This document shows positions 19,317-30,093 of a stretch of DNA of 64,000 bases, in pieces. This DNA comes from Ceratodon purpureus (Eukaryota; Streptophyta; Bryopsida; Pseudoditrichales; Ditrichaceae). The DNA is taken from positions 8,929,964-8,993,963 of the forward strand of contig CM026431.1 of NCBI GenBank assembly GCA_014871385.1, in the 5' to 3' direction. The notes under the pieces were generated by a model. It worked only from the letters and a program-made list of their open reading frames with translations. It was not told where the DNA came from and made no database searches. Each line of letters starts with the position of its first letter. The stretch's first letter is position 1. Both the position numbers and the translations under genes were made by a program.

Positions 19317-20014
19317 AAGGTTGAGGCACCCAAAACCGACCAAATAAGGTTGACACACCTATAACCGACAACTTAAAGCAGTTTAGCATATCAAAGCTTG
19401 GGTTATCGACAAGGAGATATTTTTGGTTCATAGGAAAATAATGTTCATGAAGAATGAGCATTTTTTCATGAATTATCTCCCAATATTGAAATTTGTACAA
19501 TTTTTCAAAGTGAAAAGTACTTCCGAACCAATAGCCGATATATACAAATGAGGTACATCTGTTCTTTCATAATCTAGGAATTAGAAGGTATCGGCTATTG
19601 GTCATGTGTCGACTATAGGTGTGTCAACCTTAAGAGAGTTCGCAATGATCCCTCGGGAGAAATTCTGAATGGTTATTTTTCACGGAAGGGGAAATAGAAA
19701 TCATGAAGAATGCCAATTTTTTGGAAATTTTTGGAGCATTTTTTGAATTGATACAATTTTTTTAATGAACATTTTTACTTTTACACACAACCAACATGTA
19801 GGTTTCCCTAAAACCGACCACCATGACACCAGAACTTGATCACTCTACTACCACCAAAATATTCCCATATGATTCCCTTTCTACCAATCATGCTTCATAC
19901 TTTCTTCTAGATCTCCCAAGATTTTAAATCTGAAAACTTGTCGGAATTGGAGAAGTCTAGTGATCGGTTTTGGGGACCCGGTTGGTTTTAGGTGCTTCAA
20001 CCTTGAGGAGATGA
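19317..20014. mobile_element. 698-bp MULE-like non-autonomous transposon
   Basis: The direct repeat TCAGTTCCACT (11 bp) lies at 19306-19316 and again at 20015-20025, exactly bracketing a 698-bp segment. Its ends are inverted copies: AAGGTTGAGGCACC(C)AAAACCGACC on the left, and on the right the complement of GGTTGGTTTTAGGTGCTTCAACCTT, set in by about 10 bp. Internal inverted repeats (GGTTGACACACCTATA near 19349 and TATAGGTGTGTCAACC near 19616; AATAGCCGATAT and ATCGGCTATTGG) add structure. Mutator-like elements typically make 9-11-bp duplications, so a MULE-type MITE is the best fit. It has no coding capacity. Confidence 0.65.
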
Positions 20015-20025
20015 TCAGTTCCACT

Positions 20026-21280
20026 CGTGGACGACCACGGAGGAGCAGCCACGCTTCACCTCATCTATCATCACTATCGAATACGGAGTTGGACGACAGG
20101 AAGGTTGCGTAATTTGTATTTTCTTCTTTGAGATATTCAAATTCCGCCAAAGAAGATGCTCAACGAAGGAGCATTACGAACCGTTCAAAATGTACGGGAG
20201 CAGCGAAACGCCTCCGGAAGAGCTTTGCGAAATCTAAAACTTCGAGCTACCTTTCTGACATGTTGAGGGTTTTCAAGTTGTTCAAGGGAATTATAGGTGT
20301 CCTGTTCCTTAGAATATTATGTGCTGTGATGACGCTATTTATGTCCCGTTTTTGATAGACTTCGTATAAAGAAAGTAATTGGTTCAAATATGATTGCTTT
20401 TGCTGTATATGTCCTTGGTAACACGTCTTGGACATAGTCCTCTGGTTTGACGTTTTTCGAAACCAGGTTCGAGCTTGCACGACTGTTTAGAGGGGCGAAG
20501 CTTTTAATGCATATCAATTAATAAAACATGCTATTGAACCAGGGCGGGGTTTTCAGGCTTCGATGGGGATGGTACGTCGATTCCAATCGAACCCGCAGTG
20601 GTAAACCGTTCTCCAATACTGTTTCTTGAAACAGTTTAGGTGGTGTAGTTACTTGCTAAAGTACTATTCTGTGTAAATTTGAAAACATTCTATAGCAAAT
20701 AGTCGGATATTATTACGGCGTATCGTCCAGTACGTAGTTAGTGATATTCAACATAAACACTGGTACAACATTCAATTTCTCTGCCCTGTTTAATTGGTAC
20801 TTTAAGATTTCGTTTCTTTTTCTTTGTGTAAGTGCATGCCTCGGTTTCCGAATTCCTGTTTCGTGTGAATTACTGAATTTGTAGTTTTAATTAGTAACGA
20901 GATTAACCCCAATAAGTACCGAACGCTTCCACAAATAAATTTTAGCGGGGCTGTGGTACCAATTGTTTCATGAGATTCACGGAGATTACTTTAAGCAATG
21001 GATCCACAAACAAGAGCAATCGACGTGACAGAGAGCTTACGTAAGTGGACTGATCATCTCCACAAGTTTATAGTCAGTAGTGGATGTGGTCCAGCTTGTG
21101 ATCAGAGTTTCAAAATCCTCATTATATTACTAATTCGGAGTTCCTTGATCCCTTCAACAATGCTTACATTGTATCACAAAACCAATATATTGTATAAACA
21201 AAAAAATTATGGTATGAAGTACCATTTTTTCTTCATTCAACATCGTGACAACAGCATTCAACGACGTGGTCGTGCATGCT
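20026..21280. other. Spacer, no gene seen
   Basis: About 1.25 kb of moderate-GC DNA without a supportable gene. Frames are short and show no protein motif. A hairpin-like pair ACTGTTTCTTGAAACAGTTT lies near 20619. Confidence 0.3.
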
Positions 21281-21880
21281 GGGCTCCCCTCGCGACCAGC
21301 CAGCCTCGAAGTCGAGGACTGGCTAGGCAGATCTCGGCCGTCGATCGCATTCCTCCACGTCCATCAGAGTTTGGGTGGGGTTCCGCGAGTGAGCTGGCTG
21401 TCAGGAGAATGCTTTCCGGCTGTCAGGACGTGCTCTAAACATAAATGAAATTGAAATGAAGAATTGAGTTGTAGGTGAAATTTCAAATTACTCTAGTCTC
21501 TATTACGTTTCATAAAATAACTCATATGCTTCAAAAAAATGAGAATAAATTTCAAATAAATTTTAATTTAATTTAATTTAAAGCTTATGGAAGTTTATGA
21601 AATTTGAAATAAAAATATTTTGGTCCATGCCCATACCACTACTCCAAACCCTCCTACCCAAGCCCTCCCCAACTGCTCAAATTCCATGCCCATGGCCCCA
21701 TGCCCCCATGCCCCCATACCCCCATGCCATCGTTACATGAAGCATTCTCCTGGGACCTGACAGCCAGCTAACTCGCGGAACCCCACCCAAACTCTGATGG
21801 ACGTGGAGGATCAACCAATTGCGATCGACGGCCGAGATCTGTCTAGCCAGTCCTGGCTGGCTGTGACGAGGCTCGGCTCC
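21281..21880. mobile_element. Foldback element upstream of the patatin gene
   Basis: The segments 21281-21418 and 21738-21880 are inverted copies of each other over about 140 bp with a few indels. They share blocks such as GACTGGCTAG-CAGATCTCGG, GCCGTCGATCGCA, TCCACGTCCATCAGAGTTTG and GGTGGGGTTCCGCGAGT. The loop between them is AT-rich and contains CCCATGCCCCCATG repeats. The GC-rich arms contrast with the AT-rich loop. No target duplication was found. It ends about 690 bp before the patatin-gene start codon and could act on its promoter. Confidence 0.6.
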
Positions 21881-22073
21881 GATGGACAGCCTTGGATGGA
21901 GGGTTGGCGCGCATCTCGCCGTAGAGTTTAATAATAAGGATCAAATTTACCCCACTTGGTATAAAATGAGAAGTTGCACATAGAACGGCCATCATCTTCT
22001 CTTGAGCATTGGCTGCGCTCATTTTTCTTGTGCTAATTAGCTTCTGGATACTTTGGACACGCGGAGTAGTTAT

Positions 22074-22099
22074 AATTCTTCGCTAAGTGCAGCGAAGAA
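22074..22099. other. Short perfect hairpin in the patatin-gene leader
   Basis: ATTCTTCGCT, a 6-nt loop, then AGCGAAGAAT: a 10-bp perfect stem about 470 bp before the start codon. It may be incidental. Confidence 0.35.
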
Positions 22100-22568
22100 T
22101 TCCTGGACGTTCAAGACTTCCGCTCTCTCTCCTCGGACTTGCCACTTCCCCAGGCCCTCGCGACTGACGGTTCGCTTCCCCAGGCTTCTTCCTCCGACGG
22201 TGCTGCTCGATCTCCGGTTTTTGGCCGCATCGATCTCATTTGTTTGTTGCATTATATCTAACGTCAGGCATAGTTCGAAGTGTTTTAGTGCGGCAACACT
22301 GACTTAGTGGTCCAAGTTAGCTTTTGCTTTCATGGGTTTGTCGCGTTTGTGAAAATGCGAGTTCCTGCGGCATGTGTTACTGCCTTTCTATTACCAAGGT
22401 CTTTCTCATAGTTTTAAGTGGCCTCATCAGATCCGTCAGGGCGATTCAAGAGGGGGACGACTGCCGGATCGGGCGTTTTGTGATTCAGCTATTCTTCTTT
22501 CCTTCACAGCGACCCGTTGTCACTGCTCACGTACTCCCATCGCGACCTCATATTATCACCCAGGTAAC

Positions 22569-25500
22569 ATGTTGATGGCTGGTGAAAAGTCTAACGTCCA
22601 GCCTGCTTCGTCCAGCTCCAGCGAGGTTTCGCCTGAAGAAGATGACGTTGATGGAAACGTCCTGTCTTCGCCTGACGTGGAGCCGATCATGTGCTCTGAG
22701 TGCACTAAAACGCCGGCATCTTGTTTTTGCCCCAAATGTGGTGAGAGCGGTGTACCATTGTGCGAAGAATGTGATAGAGTAGTAGTACACAATTCTCGCG
22801 CAACTCGTAGTCATGAGCGTATGCCGATTCACGAGCACCGTATTGTAGAGATTTGCATGGGCAGTTCCTCGCCCACAGATGACCAAATATGCTTGGATGA
22901 GTACAACAACAAGTTATTCTTCTTCAGTCCGATTGATCATCGCATCCAATTGCTGCCACGACTTGGATCGTTGGTAACAGATCCAGATATGCGACCATCT
23001 TTGGTGACGTTCATCGGACCCACCGGCGTCGGCAAAAGCACCTTAATGCGAATGCTTATTTCCTTAGAAGGTGTGAGTGACCCCGGCCTTATGCCTCTGG
23101 CTGGTGCACCGGACAATCCACAATCAACGTCAGCCGACGTTCACATTTACGGTGGTGGTCAATTGCGGACCTCATCAGACGTACCACGTCCCGCTGTCGA
23201 TTCAACATATCCACTGCTCTATCTTGACAGCGAAGGAATCAGAGGCGCGACGGAGCCGCGCTGCATCAGTAACTTGTGGGATAAGGTCAAGAGTTTATAT
23301 GGACATATAGAAGAAAAGAACAGAGGAGAATTTCTAAAAAAACGCTCCGAGCACGTTCAAGCATCGTATCCACGCATGCTGTACAACTTTTCAAGCGTCC
23401 TCTGTTTTGTCTTTTCAGGCAGCTGCAAGGAACGAGAATCCATCGTGGAACCATTGTTGGAATGGGGTGAGTCAGCCGCTGCCGGAGCGGCAAATCAGCA
23501 TCGTCCTCAACTGATTATCATCTTTAACAAGACAGGTCCAAAGACCACACAACCTGTGTTCAATGATTCTCGAGTGACATACCAGAATTGGATAGCGGGA
23601 TATAAGAACGTCGGACAAAGCAAGGACGACAAAATTCTTGAGTACTACTACTCGGATCCGCGAGTCATTCACATTTGTCGGAAGGAGGTCGATTCTCCTA
23701 CATTTTTGCGTCAAGTGAAAATACTTCGTAAGGAAATTCATGACTCTTCCAGGGCTATTCGAACATCTCGAGAGAAGACGAATCAGCTCTTCACCTGCCG
23801 ACAGCTTCAGAACCTCATGCAGCTTGCGGCTGACACCTTCAGCGACAATTCAACCGGAGATTTTGATCTGTACAAGGCGAGCATGGCTAGGAGACCTATC
23901 GCCGTTGGACTTGAAGGGTTCATCTTCGAGTTTTATCGAGGAGTTGAGCAGGCCGCGGACACGCAATGCCGTAGCAAATTAGAGAGATATCGGATATCGC
24001 TCAGTGTGCTCCATGGGCTGATCGGATGGTCAGTGCTCCTCTGGATGGCCCGCTTGAATGAAAACTTTCCGGTTGGTGCGAATGCCCAACTACATGAAAA
24101 GGTTCGGGAAGCACTTGAAAATGCTCAAAAGACGATTGATGGGGAGGAGCCGTGTGCTGCCGTCTCGTCCGCTGGCCGTCCCTGCGATGTAAATCGTGTA
24201 ATGCATGAATCAGCGACGATTGATAGGGAGAAGTCGTGTGCTGCCGTCTCGTCCGCTGGCCGTCCCTGCGGTGTAAATCATGTAATGCATGAATCAGCGA
24301 AAGAGCAATGCCATGTCACCAGGCTAATAGATGGAAAATCTGATGTGTGGAAGGGAGTATTCACTTCGGATCCCAATGTGAAATCAGCAGCAGAGCAATG
24401 TAGGCTCGTCACTCTCGCGGAAAGCGCCCTCCGGACTGCAACAACACTTGATGTTCAAGTGATTCGGAGGTTGCTGTCTGAAGCGGCCCAGAGGTCTGAG
24501 TATGCCGAGCTATTGAAATCTTCGGACCTCTTCTATCACGTCTGTGTAAGCTGCATGGTGGACCTGCCGACGGAGATGCTTTCATGTGGCCACATTATCT
24601 GTGCCATGTGTGCTAAGGAAGTGACGACCGAGCCGCGCTTGTCCAAGATCATCGACTTGAGATGCCCCGTTTGTCTCTCACCGAATTCCAAGTGGTATCC
24701 CAATGATCTACCCCCGTTGGCGGGATACCGCATCCTCTCATTGGACGGTGGAGGCGTCCGTGGCATCGTCGAGCTGCTCGCGCTTCAAGAAATAATGTCC
24801 TACTTTCCCGAGATGCATATCGAAGATCTTTTTGATATCGTCATTGGCACGAGCACGGGGGGCATCATCGCGCTTGCACTTACTGCACACAAACTCAATG
24901 AGAAACCTAAGCGCCTGCCGGATGTGATTGTCCTTTTCGAGGAGTTGGTTAAAGAGGTTTTCTCTTCCAAAATGTTGAGTTTGCCGGTATTAGGGTCGAA
25001 TTCCATTCTTTCGCGGTTATTCCAGGCCTTGAGGTTTACCGATTCAAAATATAAGAACGAGAACCTGCTGATGCTTCTGGAGAAACATTTTGGAAAAGAG
25101 TCGATGCTACGCAGCTGTGTCGGTGGGCCGCATGTTATCGTCACAACATTGGATCGTGACCCTAAGGCCGTTGGTGCATGGTTCACTTCTTATAACCGCC
25201 CGATGCAGAAGAATAAGCTCGACGAGTTGTTTCAGCTTGAATGCGGAGCGGATTCAAAGGACTGCGCTGGGCGGGTCCCCAATAACCATCTCTTCAGCCC
25301 GAAAGATGCCGCTGCAGCAACATCAGCAGCGGGCACTTATTTTCCAGCCTATAAGGCTAACGGCAAGTTCTGGATTGATGGTGGTTTGCGATACAACGGC
25401 CCGGCAGGAATCGCCATCGAAGAAGCCCGGACCATGTGGCCTGGGCGCGGTACAAGTGCCCTCATATCTCTGGGTTGCGGTCGACCTGATTCTGATAAGA

Positions 25501-26159
25501 AGATCAAACCACAGCTCAGTTTTCATAATAATGTGCGCCTAGTAGTGGACGTCGCAACCGATGCCGAGTCACAGATCAGTAAGGCCATAAATGATTTTGA
25601 AAGGCTCCAGCCTGGTTCGCGTAGTGTCCGCCTCAATCCGAAGCTACGCAAGGGTAAAAAATATGAACTTGATGACGCGAGCAAGCTACCTGACTTGAAG
25701 ACTTTGACAAAGGAGTACCTCGAGACGCATGAAGGACGTGCCAAAGTTCAGAATGCTGCCAACGTTCTCTTTGCAAACCTCTTCTACCTGGTCGACGGCA
25801 ACGATCGGGACTCACTGGTACCCAAGCCCAACATGATAAGCATTCGGAGTCGCTCTGCTTTACCGGAAAAATTGCGAGCCGTCCTCACTGATGCACCATT
25901 CCCTCCATTTTCTGTCAAAGTGTGTGAGGTTGCCGGCGCCATATCTGAATTTAGGACAGATCAGTTGACGTGGGAGTTCCATTCATCCTCAGCGGCGGTC
26001 ATGAATCTTCCATTCATCCTCAGCGGCCTTCCCGCAAAACGACCGCTGAAGGTCGAGGTAAAGCTTAATGCGTTCCTGACCACTAAGGATAGAAAAACTG
26101 CACCAGAGGGATGGTCCGGGCTACCTATCAGTGGAATGTCATATTTTCTCCGTTCCTAG
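22569..26159 (+). CDS. B-box-like / GBP-like GTPase / RING / patatin phospholipase multidomain protein
   Basis: A single uninterrupted frame encodes 1196 residues from ATG 22569 (MLMAGEKSNV). The frame is open for 65 more codons upstream, but these look like leader sequence. Residues 42-90: Cys/His cluster CSEC...CFCPKC...CEEC...H...H, B-box-like. Residues 145-400: large GTPase with P-loop GPTGVGKST (150-158), LYLDSEG (DxEG switch of the GB1/GBP class, about 217-223) and IIIFNK (316-321). Residues 522-577: two copies of a 28-residue repeat. Residues 659-702: C3HC4 RING (C659, C662, C673, H675, C678, C681, C699, C702). Residues 719-1010: patatin domain with oxyanion loop DGGGVRG (726-732), nucleophile elbow GTSTGG (Ser762) and catalytic DGG (Asp937), so the Ser-Asp dyad is intact. 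Predicted action is lipid acyl hydrolysis gated by GTP binding, with possible ubiquitin ligase activity. It is markedly more GC-rich than its flanks. Absence of introns and a fungus-like architecture make horizontal origin possible. Confidence 0.9.
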   Translation: MLMAGEKSNVQPASSSSSEVSPEEDDVDGNVLSSPDVEPIMCSECTKTPASCFCPKCGESGVPLCEECDRVVVHNSRATRSHERMPIHEHRIVEICMGSSSPTDDQICLDEYNNKLFFFSPIDHRIQLLPRLGSLVTDPDMRPSLVTFIGPTGVGKSTLMRMLISLEGVSDPGLMPLAGAPDNPQSTSADVHIYGGGQLRTSSDVPRPAVDSTYPLLYLDSEGIRGATEPRCISNLWDKVKSLYGHIEEKNRGEFLKKRSEHVQASYPRMLYNFSSVLCFVFSGSCKERESIVEPLLEWGESAAAGAANQHRPQLIIIFNKTGPKTTQPVFNDSRVTYQNWIAGYKNVGQSKDDKILEYYYSDPRVIHICRKEVDSPTFLRQVKILRKEIHDSSRAIRTSREKTNQLFTCRQLQNLMQLAADTFSDNSTGDFDLYKASMARRPIAVGLEGFIFEFYRGVEQAADTQCRSKLERYRISLSVLHGLIGWSVLLWMARLNENFPVGANAQLHEKVREALENAQKTIDGEEPCAAVSSAGRPCDVNRVMHESATIDREKSCAAVSSAGRPCGVNHVMHESAKEQCHVTRLIDGKSDVWKGVFTSDPNVKSAAEQCRLVTLAESALRTATTLDVQVIRRLLSEAAQRSEYAELLKSSDLFYHVCVSCMVDLPTEMLSCGHIICAMCAKEVTTEPRLSKIIDLRCPVCLSPNSKWYPNDLPPLAGYRILSLDGGGVRGIVELLALQEIMSYFPEMHIEDLFDIVIGTSTGGIIALALTAHKLNEKPKRLPDVIVLFEELVKEVFSSKMLSLPVLGSNSILSRLFQALRFTDSKYKNENLLMLLEKHFGKESMLRSCVGGPHVIVTTLDRDPKAVGAWFTSYNRPMQKNKLDELFQLECGADSKDCAGRVPNNHLFSPKDAAAATSAAGTYFPAYKANGKFWIDGGLRYNGPAGIAIEEARTMWPGRGTSALISLGCGRPDSDKKIKPQLSFHNNVRLVVDVATDAESQISKAINDFERLQPGSRSVRLNPKLRKGKKYELDDASKLPDLKTLTKEYLETHEGRAKVQNAANVLFANLFYLVDGNDRDSLVPKPNMISIRSRSALPEKLRAVLTDAPFPPFSVKVCEVAGAISEFRTDQLTWEFHSSSAAVMNLPFILSGLPAKRPLKVEVKLNAFLTTKDRKTAPEGWSGLPISGMSYFLRS
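24132..24299 (+). repeat. 84-bp tandem duplication inside the patatin-GTPase gene
   Basis: Units 24132-24215 and 24216-24299 differ at only five of 84 positions and encode two 28-residue copies of TID.E..CAAVSSAGRPC.V. The frame is kept. The units sit in the linker between the GTPase and RING domains. The low divergence means a recent, copy-number-prone duplication. Confidence 0.9.
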
Positions 26160-28889
26160 CAATGCCAACTATTCTGGAGGAACGCCAACTGCTAGTCTCG
26201 GTGCGCAGCTTTATAATTATGTGATAGAAATTTGGAAAGGTTCAGTGGTAGAAATATGAGCTTTTTTCATTTTCCCTGTGTACGTTTGGGAGATTTCTTC
26301 CGTTTTCCCTGTCTCCTTTACTAGTTTCTTGTAGGGATATTATGTTGGAGGGAAAAGGATAATAAATTTTATTGTAGGGAAGATAGTATAATTTATTTCC
26401 CACAATTTTAACTGATAACAGGGAATTACATTTAGTTCATGCAGGGATTATTATAAAGCCTGGAAATTTACACATTAACATTGAAGGATAATTGTTCGTT
26501 TTTTTTGCAAAGCATTTTCACACATTTTCGTACAGGGAAATTTGCACATTAAAGTTGAAGAAAATGTATTAGCTCAGATGACGTCGAGATAAGGGATTCA
26601 ATCAAACTCATTAACACTGGCATGATTTCCTTCAATGTTTTTGGTCTATTAGCATCCACAGTCTTCCAAATATGTAGTGATGTCTGCGAGTCAGAACACA
26701 TCATGTATCATTTCGATGTGAGAACTTTGCAAAGTGAACACAGCATATTTAAACAAATTAGGACGGAATTTGCTAAGCAACAGGAATTTTAATTGACCAA
26801 AGCAAATCCGGTGGACTGTACCTGTTGATCAGTGAGGCTAACATCTGACCGCACCATGTAGTCTGCAGCCAAAACCTTAATCATCCCATAGATGTGTCTA
26901 GTAGAGCCTCTGCCTCGCCGTAATCTGCAATCGTGTTCTTTCATTCTTTCAGATCCAACTCAGTTTTCATCCATTTGATGTTGACGTGTGACCTACAGGC
27001 GACGATCCATTGATGTTGGCTTGTTTGGTGCCCTCTTCTGTGAGGTACAATCATGCTGTTGCTAAGGTGCTATTGTAGACACAACTATATGTATCTTGTA
27101 CGTACCAGCCTAGAAACAACGACCGGGACTCGGGAGGATTACGCTTCGTTCTGGCGAATGGTGCTTGTTGTGGAGCGGGAGCTGCAGTGGAGGTTATTAT
27201 TCTAGCGGTGTTCTGTTTGGTTGACTTGGAGCGGTGACTTTGTTCATTGGATATGGTAAGTTTGATTTCGTTGAATGCTCTGTGTGTTATGAGGAGATTC
27301 GCATTTTTTTTAAATAATAGTCATGATTTTTTGATTGGTGTGTTGGTGATGGAGTTCTTGATTGTACTTGGTTGAATTGGATGTGCGGTTGTGTGCTTTA
27401 TCGGAAGATTAGTATTCTTGTGTCAAATAGAATTTTCTTGTTGATGTACTGGAGTTTAATTTCTTGATTGGATAAGGTGATGTTTGGTTTAATTGGATAT
27501 TCCGGTGAGGTTTGGTTTGATTGGATTTGCGGTTCTGTGCATTTCTTGAGGACTGGGTTGGAGAATTTCGGGAGTGGACGGAGTGTTGCTGTGCAGGTTG
27601 TTGTTTTCTTGTGGCGGCCGTGAAGGCACGAGTGTTATGTGCTGTGGTAGTTGTTGCGGTGTTGGTTGAAGACTCAGATACAGTGGTACTGAGGGAAGGG
27701 AAGGTGGTTGACTTTGGGGCATGTGATAGTTTGTGACACTTCAGGCGAAAGGTGAGTGGTTTTGTAGATTGCTTTAGACTCTCTTGGGATTATTCCAGAA
27801 AATGAACAAAAACTACGACTTCTCGGGGAATGAGATGATGATCTTTCCATATTGTTAACCGTCTTCTTGTTAGTCAAAGTTCAGAAATTGTTTTCGTTAT
27901 ACAAGTGAAACAAGAGGCGAAGCTCTGTTGAAAGAAACGACATGCTGGAACGTAGATATTACTAGTAGGAATCCTATCCGCGAGGGTTAATGTCCGGTGG
28001 GCGACTGAAATGACGTACTGTCCATTGTTCTTCTTTTGGGACGTATAGAATGACACTCCCACTGTTTCTTCTTGATAATCGGAAGTTGAAGGGTATGTGT
28101 CTGTGATCTCGTGTTCGTCGTAGGGTAAATCGGGGAGATTTGATGGGCCCAGCCGGCATCATCTTTCCATCTCGTTCACGAGGTATGACGGACGATTGTA
28201 GCTCGGCAAGCGAATTCGATGATTTTATAGTCTTTCTGTGGGTGTTGAAAGTTTACTCCAAAGTAGTAGATCGTTTGTATTTCTCTGCAACTGTAAACAT
28301 GCTTCTCGGCACTTGCTTTGCACATTTCAGCGATGATTTTCTACATACATAAATGTCGTGCACCATGAAATTTTCGACATGTACAACACAGCACAAATTT
28401 TGGCCTCATTCTGATGGATATGTATGATTTGGATACTATTCAATTGCTTCTTATTCTCAGCCGTACTTCAGTACGCAGGCAGGCCCTCACCCAATGAAGA
28501 ATATGGATCTGGTTGAAACTGTGATTCATCAGAATGTGAAGAGCCATTGTGGCACAATGTGACGCGGCCCTGTTTGTACGTCCCTAAGAGTTGGTAGGAC
28601 TACGGTAACAGTTGACAGAGGTCTGATCCACAAGTGTCATATTTCGCAGATTTTAATGGAACTGCTTTTGATGCTTGAAACAAATTCTAGCATAGCTCCA
28701 GTTCTAGATATAACGTAGAGCAAGGTCTCCAACAAGTATCTAGCTCTTTTAAGCATTGTGATCGAGTTGCAGCTATCTTGTGGGTGAAGGTGCACGTCAG
28801 TAAGTCATGGCGATGTTAGTGAAGCGAGCTCCTTTCTCAATCAATGCTAGCTCTTTCGTGCAAGGAAATCTGTGGGAATGTAGTGGAAG
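26160..28889. other. Intergenic spacer, no clear gene
   Basis: The first kilobase downstream of the patatin gene is AT-rich with repeated AGGGAAA and AGGGATTAT phrases, consistent with 3' untranslated and spacer DNA. From 27.1 to 28.8 kb the plus strand is G/T-rich with short frames lacking recognisable motifs. A start-like frame at 28808 (MAMLVKRAPFSINASSFV) resembles an organelle-targeting peptide and precedes the cysteine synthase fragment, but it cannot be joined with confidence. Confidence 0.3.
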
Positions 28890-28891
28890 TT

Positions 28892-29331
28892 ATGGCAGAG
28901 CCTAATCTTGTAAAGGAGGCATTCGGCGGTGGTAAGAGCTTACTTCACTTCAATGAATAAGCATCTTGGGGTCGAAGCAAGAACTCGGCGAATTGCCCCC
29001 GACGTCACAAAGGTAGACTTATGAAACCCGGCCAGTTTCATCGAGTTGACGATATCCAGGAACATTTTAATGTTAAAGCAGTTACTCATGTAGTCAGAAT
29101 TATAAGCATTGGTCTCTCGATTGTTTGGTTCCATCAAACAATAGTTGGCAAACGGTGCAGCTCGTAGGCTAAACAGTTCCACTTGTGTATCTAAACAAAG
29201 TGGTGGAAGGGTGTAAAGCCACCATAGCTATGAAAATGGAAGGCATGCAGCCTTGTGGTAGCGTGAAGGACAGGGTTGGCTTTGCTATAATTGAGGATGC
29301 TGAAGCCAAGGGTCTCATCCAACCCGGAAAG
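28892..29331 (+). pseudogene. Cysteine synthase (O-acetylserine(thiol)lyase) gene fragment
   Basis: The exon 29177-29331 lies between acceptor GGCTAAACAG and donor GGAAAG|GTAAGACC. It encodes 51 residues, including [37 protein letters not shown] and KGLIQPGK. This is the N-terminal part of plant OAS-TL (beta-substituted alanine synthase family). The pyridoxal-phosphate lysine is present in SVKDR. A possible short first exon at 28892-28932 (MAEPNLVKEAFGG, donor GGTAAGAG) precedes it. The next expected exon, with the TSGNTG substrate loop, is not found downstream, so this is a truncated copy or captured exon. The enzyme family makes cysteine from O-acetylserine and sulfide. Confidence 0.7.
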
Positions 29332-30093
29332 GTAAGACCTCGGGATGCATTTTCAGATAGATTTCAGAAGATTGACAGTGCATCGCCTAATACTACAATT
29401 TCGTATTCATGAAGTTTTGTTATATTACGCCCTGCTCATGCTAGGGCTCAGATTCAAGTGAAATCTTTCATTCGTAAGACTTTGTCCTGTGAGTCACGGT
29501 ATACATGTGCGCAAAGTGCACTGTTCAAGGTATCTGCGCAAATTTACAGTACTCAATGCCACTAAACTTGGCACCAAACTTGGCATAGTGGATATTCTGT
29601 CGTGCTGTTCAGCAGCTCACACTGTTACAGCTTGCACTCAACTTTCGAAGGCCCAAAGCTGTGGAGCCGCAAGTAGACTGAATAAAATAATGAAACGAGA
29701 ACGGCGTATTCATCAAGCGATGCCCTGACTCAGTGCTGTCGGCATTTCCTGAGAAGATGAAGACGATTATGACGACGATCCGGGGCAGTTGACAATGGAG
29801 TTCCCGGCAATCTAAACCGTGAGCACCAAGTCATCTAAACCTACATAAACCCGGGTAAGACTCATCGGGCTTATCTACCGACGGCCATTACGGACTCCGA
29901 GACTTGTTTAGAAACTCCACAACTTTGATGACCCAAGTTTCTGGCATTTGATCAAGAGATTGTTTCAGAATCTACTCTCCTTTTCAACTTAGTCGACCGT
30001 TCAAGATTTTACTCTGCATTTTGGCGAGAGGTCAGATTGGGTTCCAACGTTTTAGACTTGTCTGTTTGAGGGCGTGTACGTATAACCACCATT
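29332..30093. other. Spacer after the cysteine synthase fragment
   Basis: No further cysteine synthase exon or other gene could be recognised. Frames are short and lack motifs. Confidence 0.3.

Noticed and set aside
22374-22568. 65-codon N-terminal extension of the patatin-GTPase protein
   Set aside because: It lacks similarity to any domain and has leader-like composition. The ATG at 22569 is followed at once by a typical disordered acidic N-terminus.
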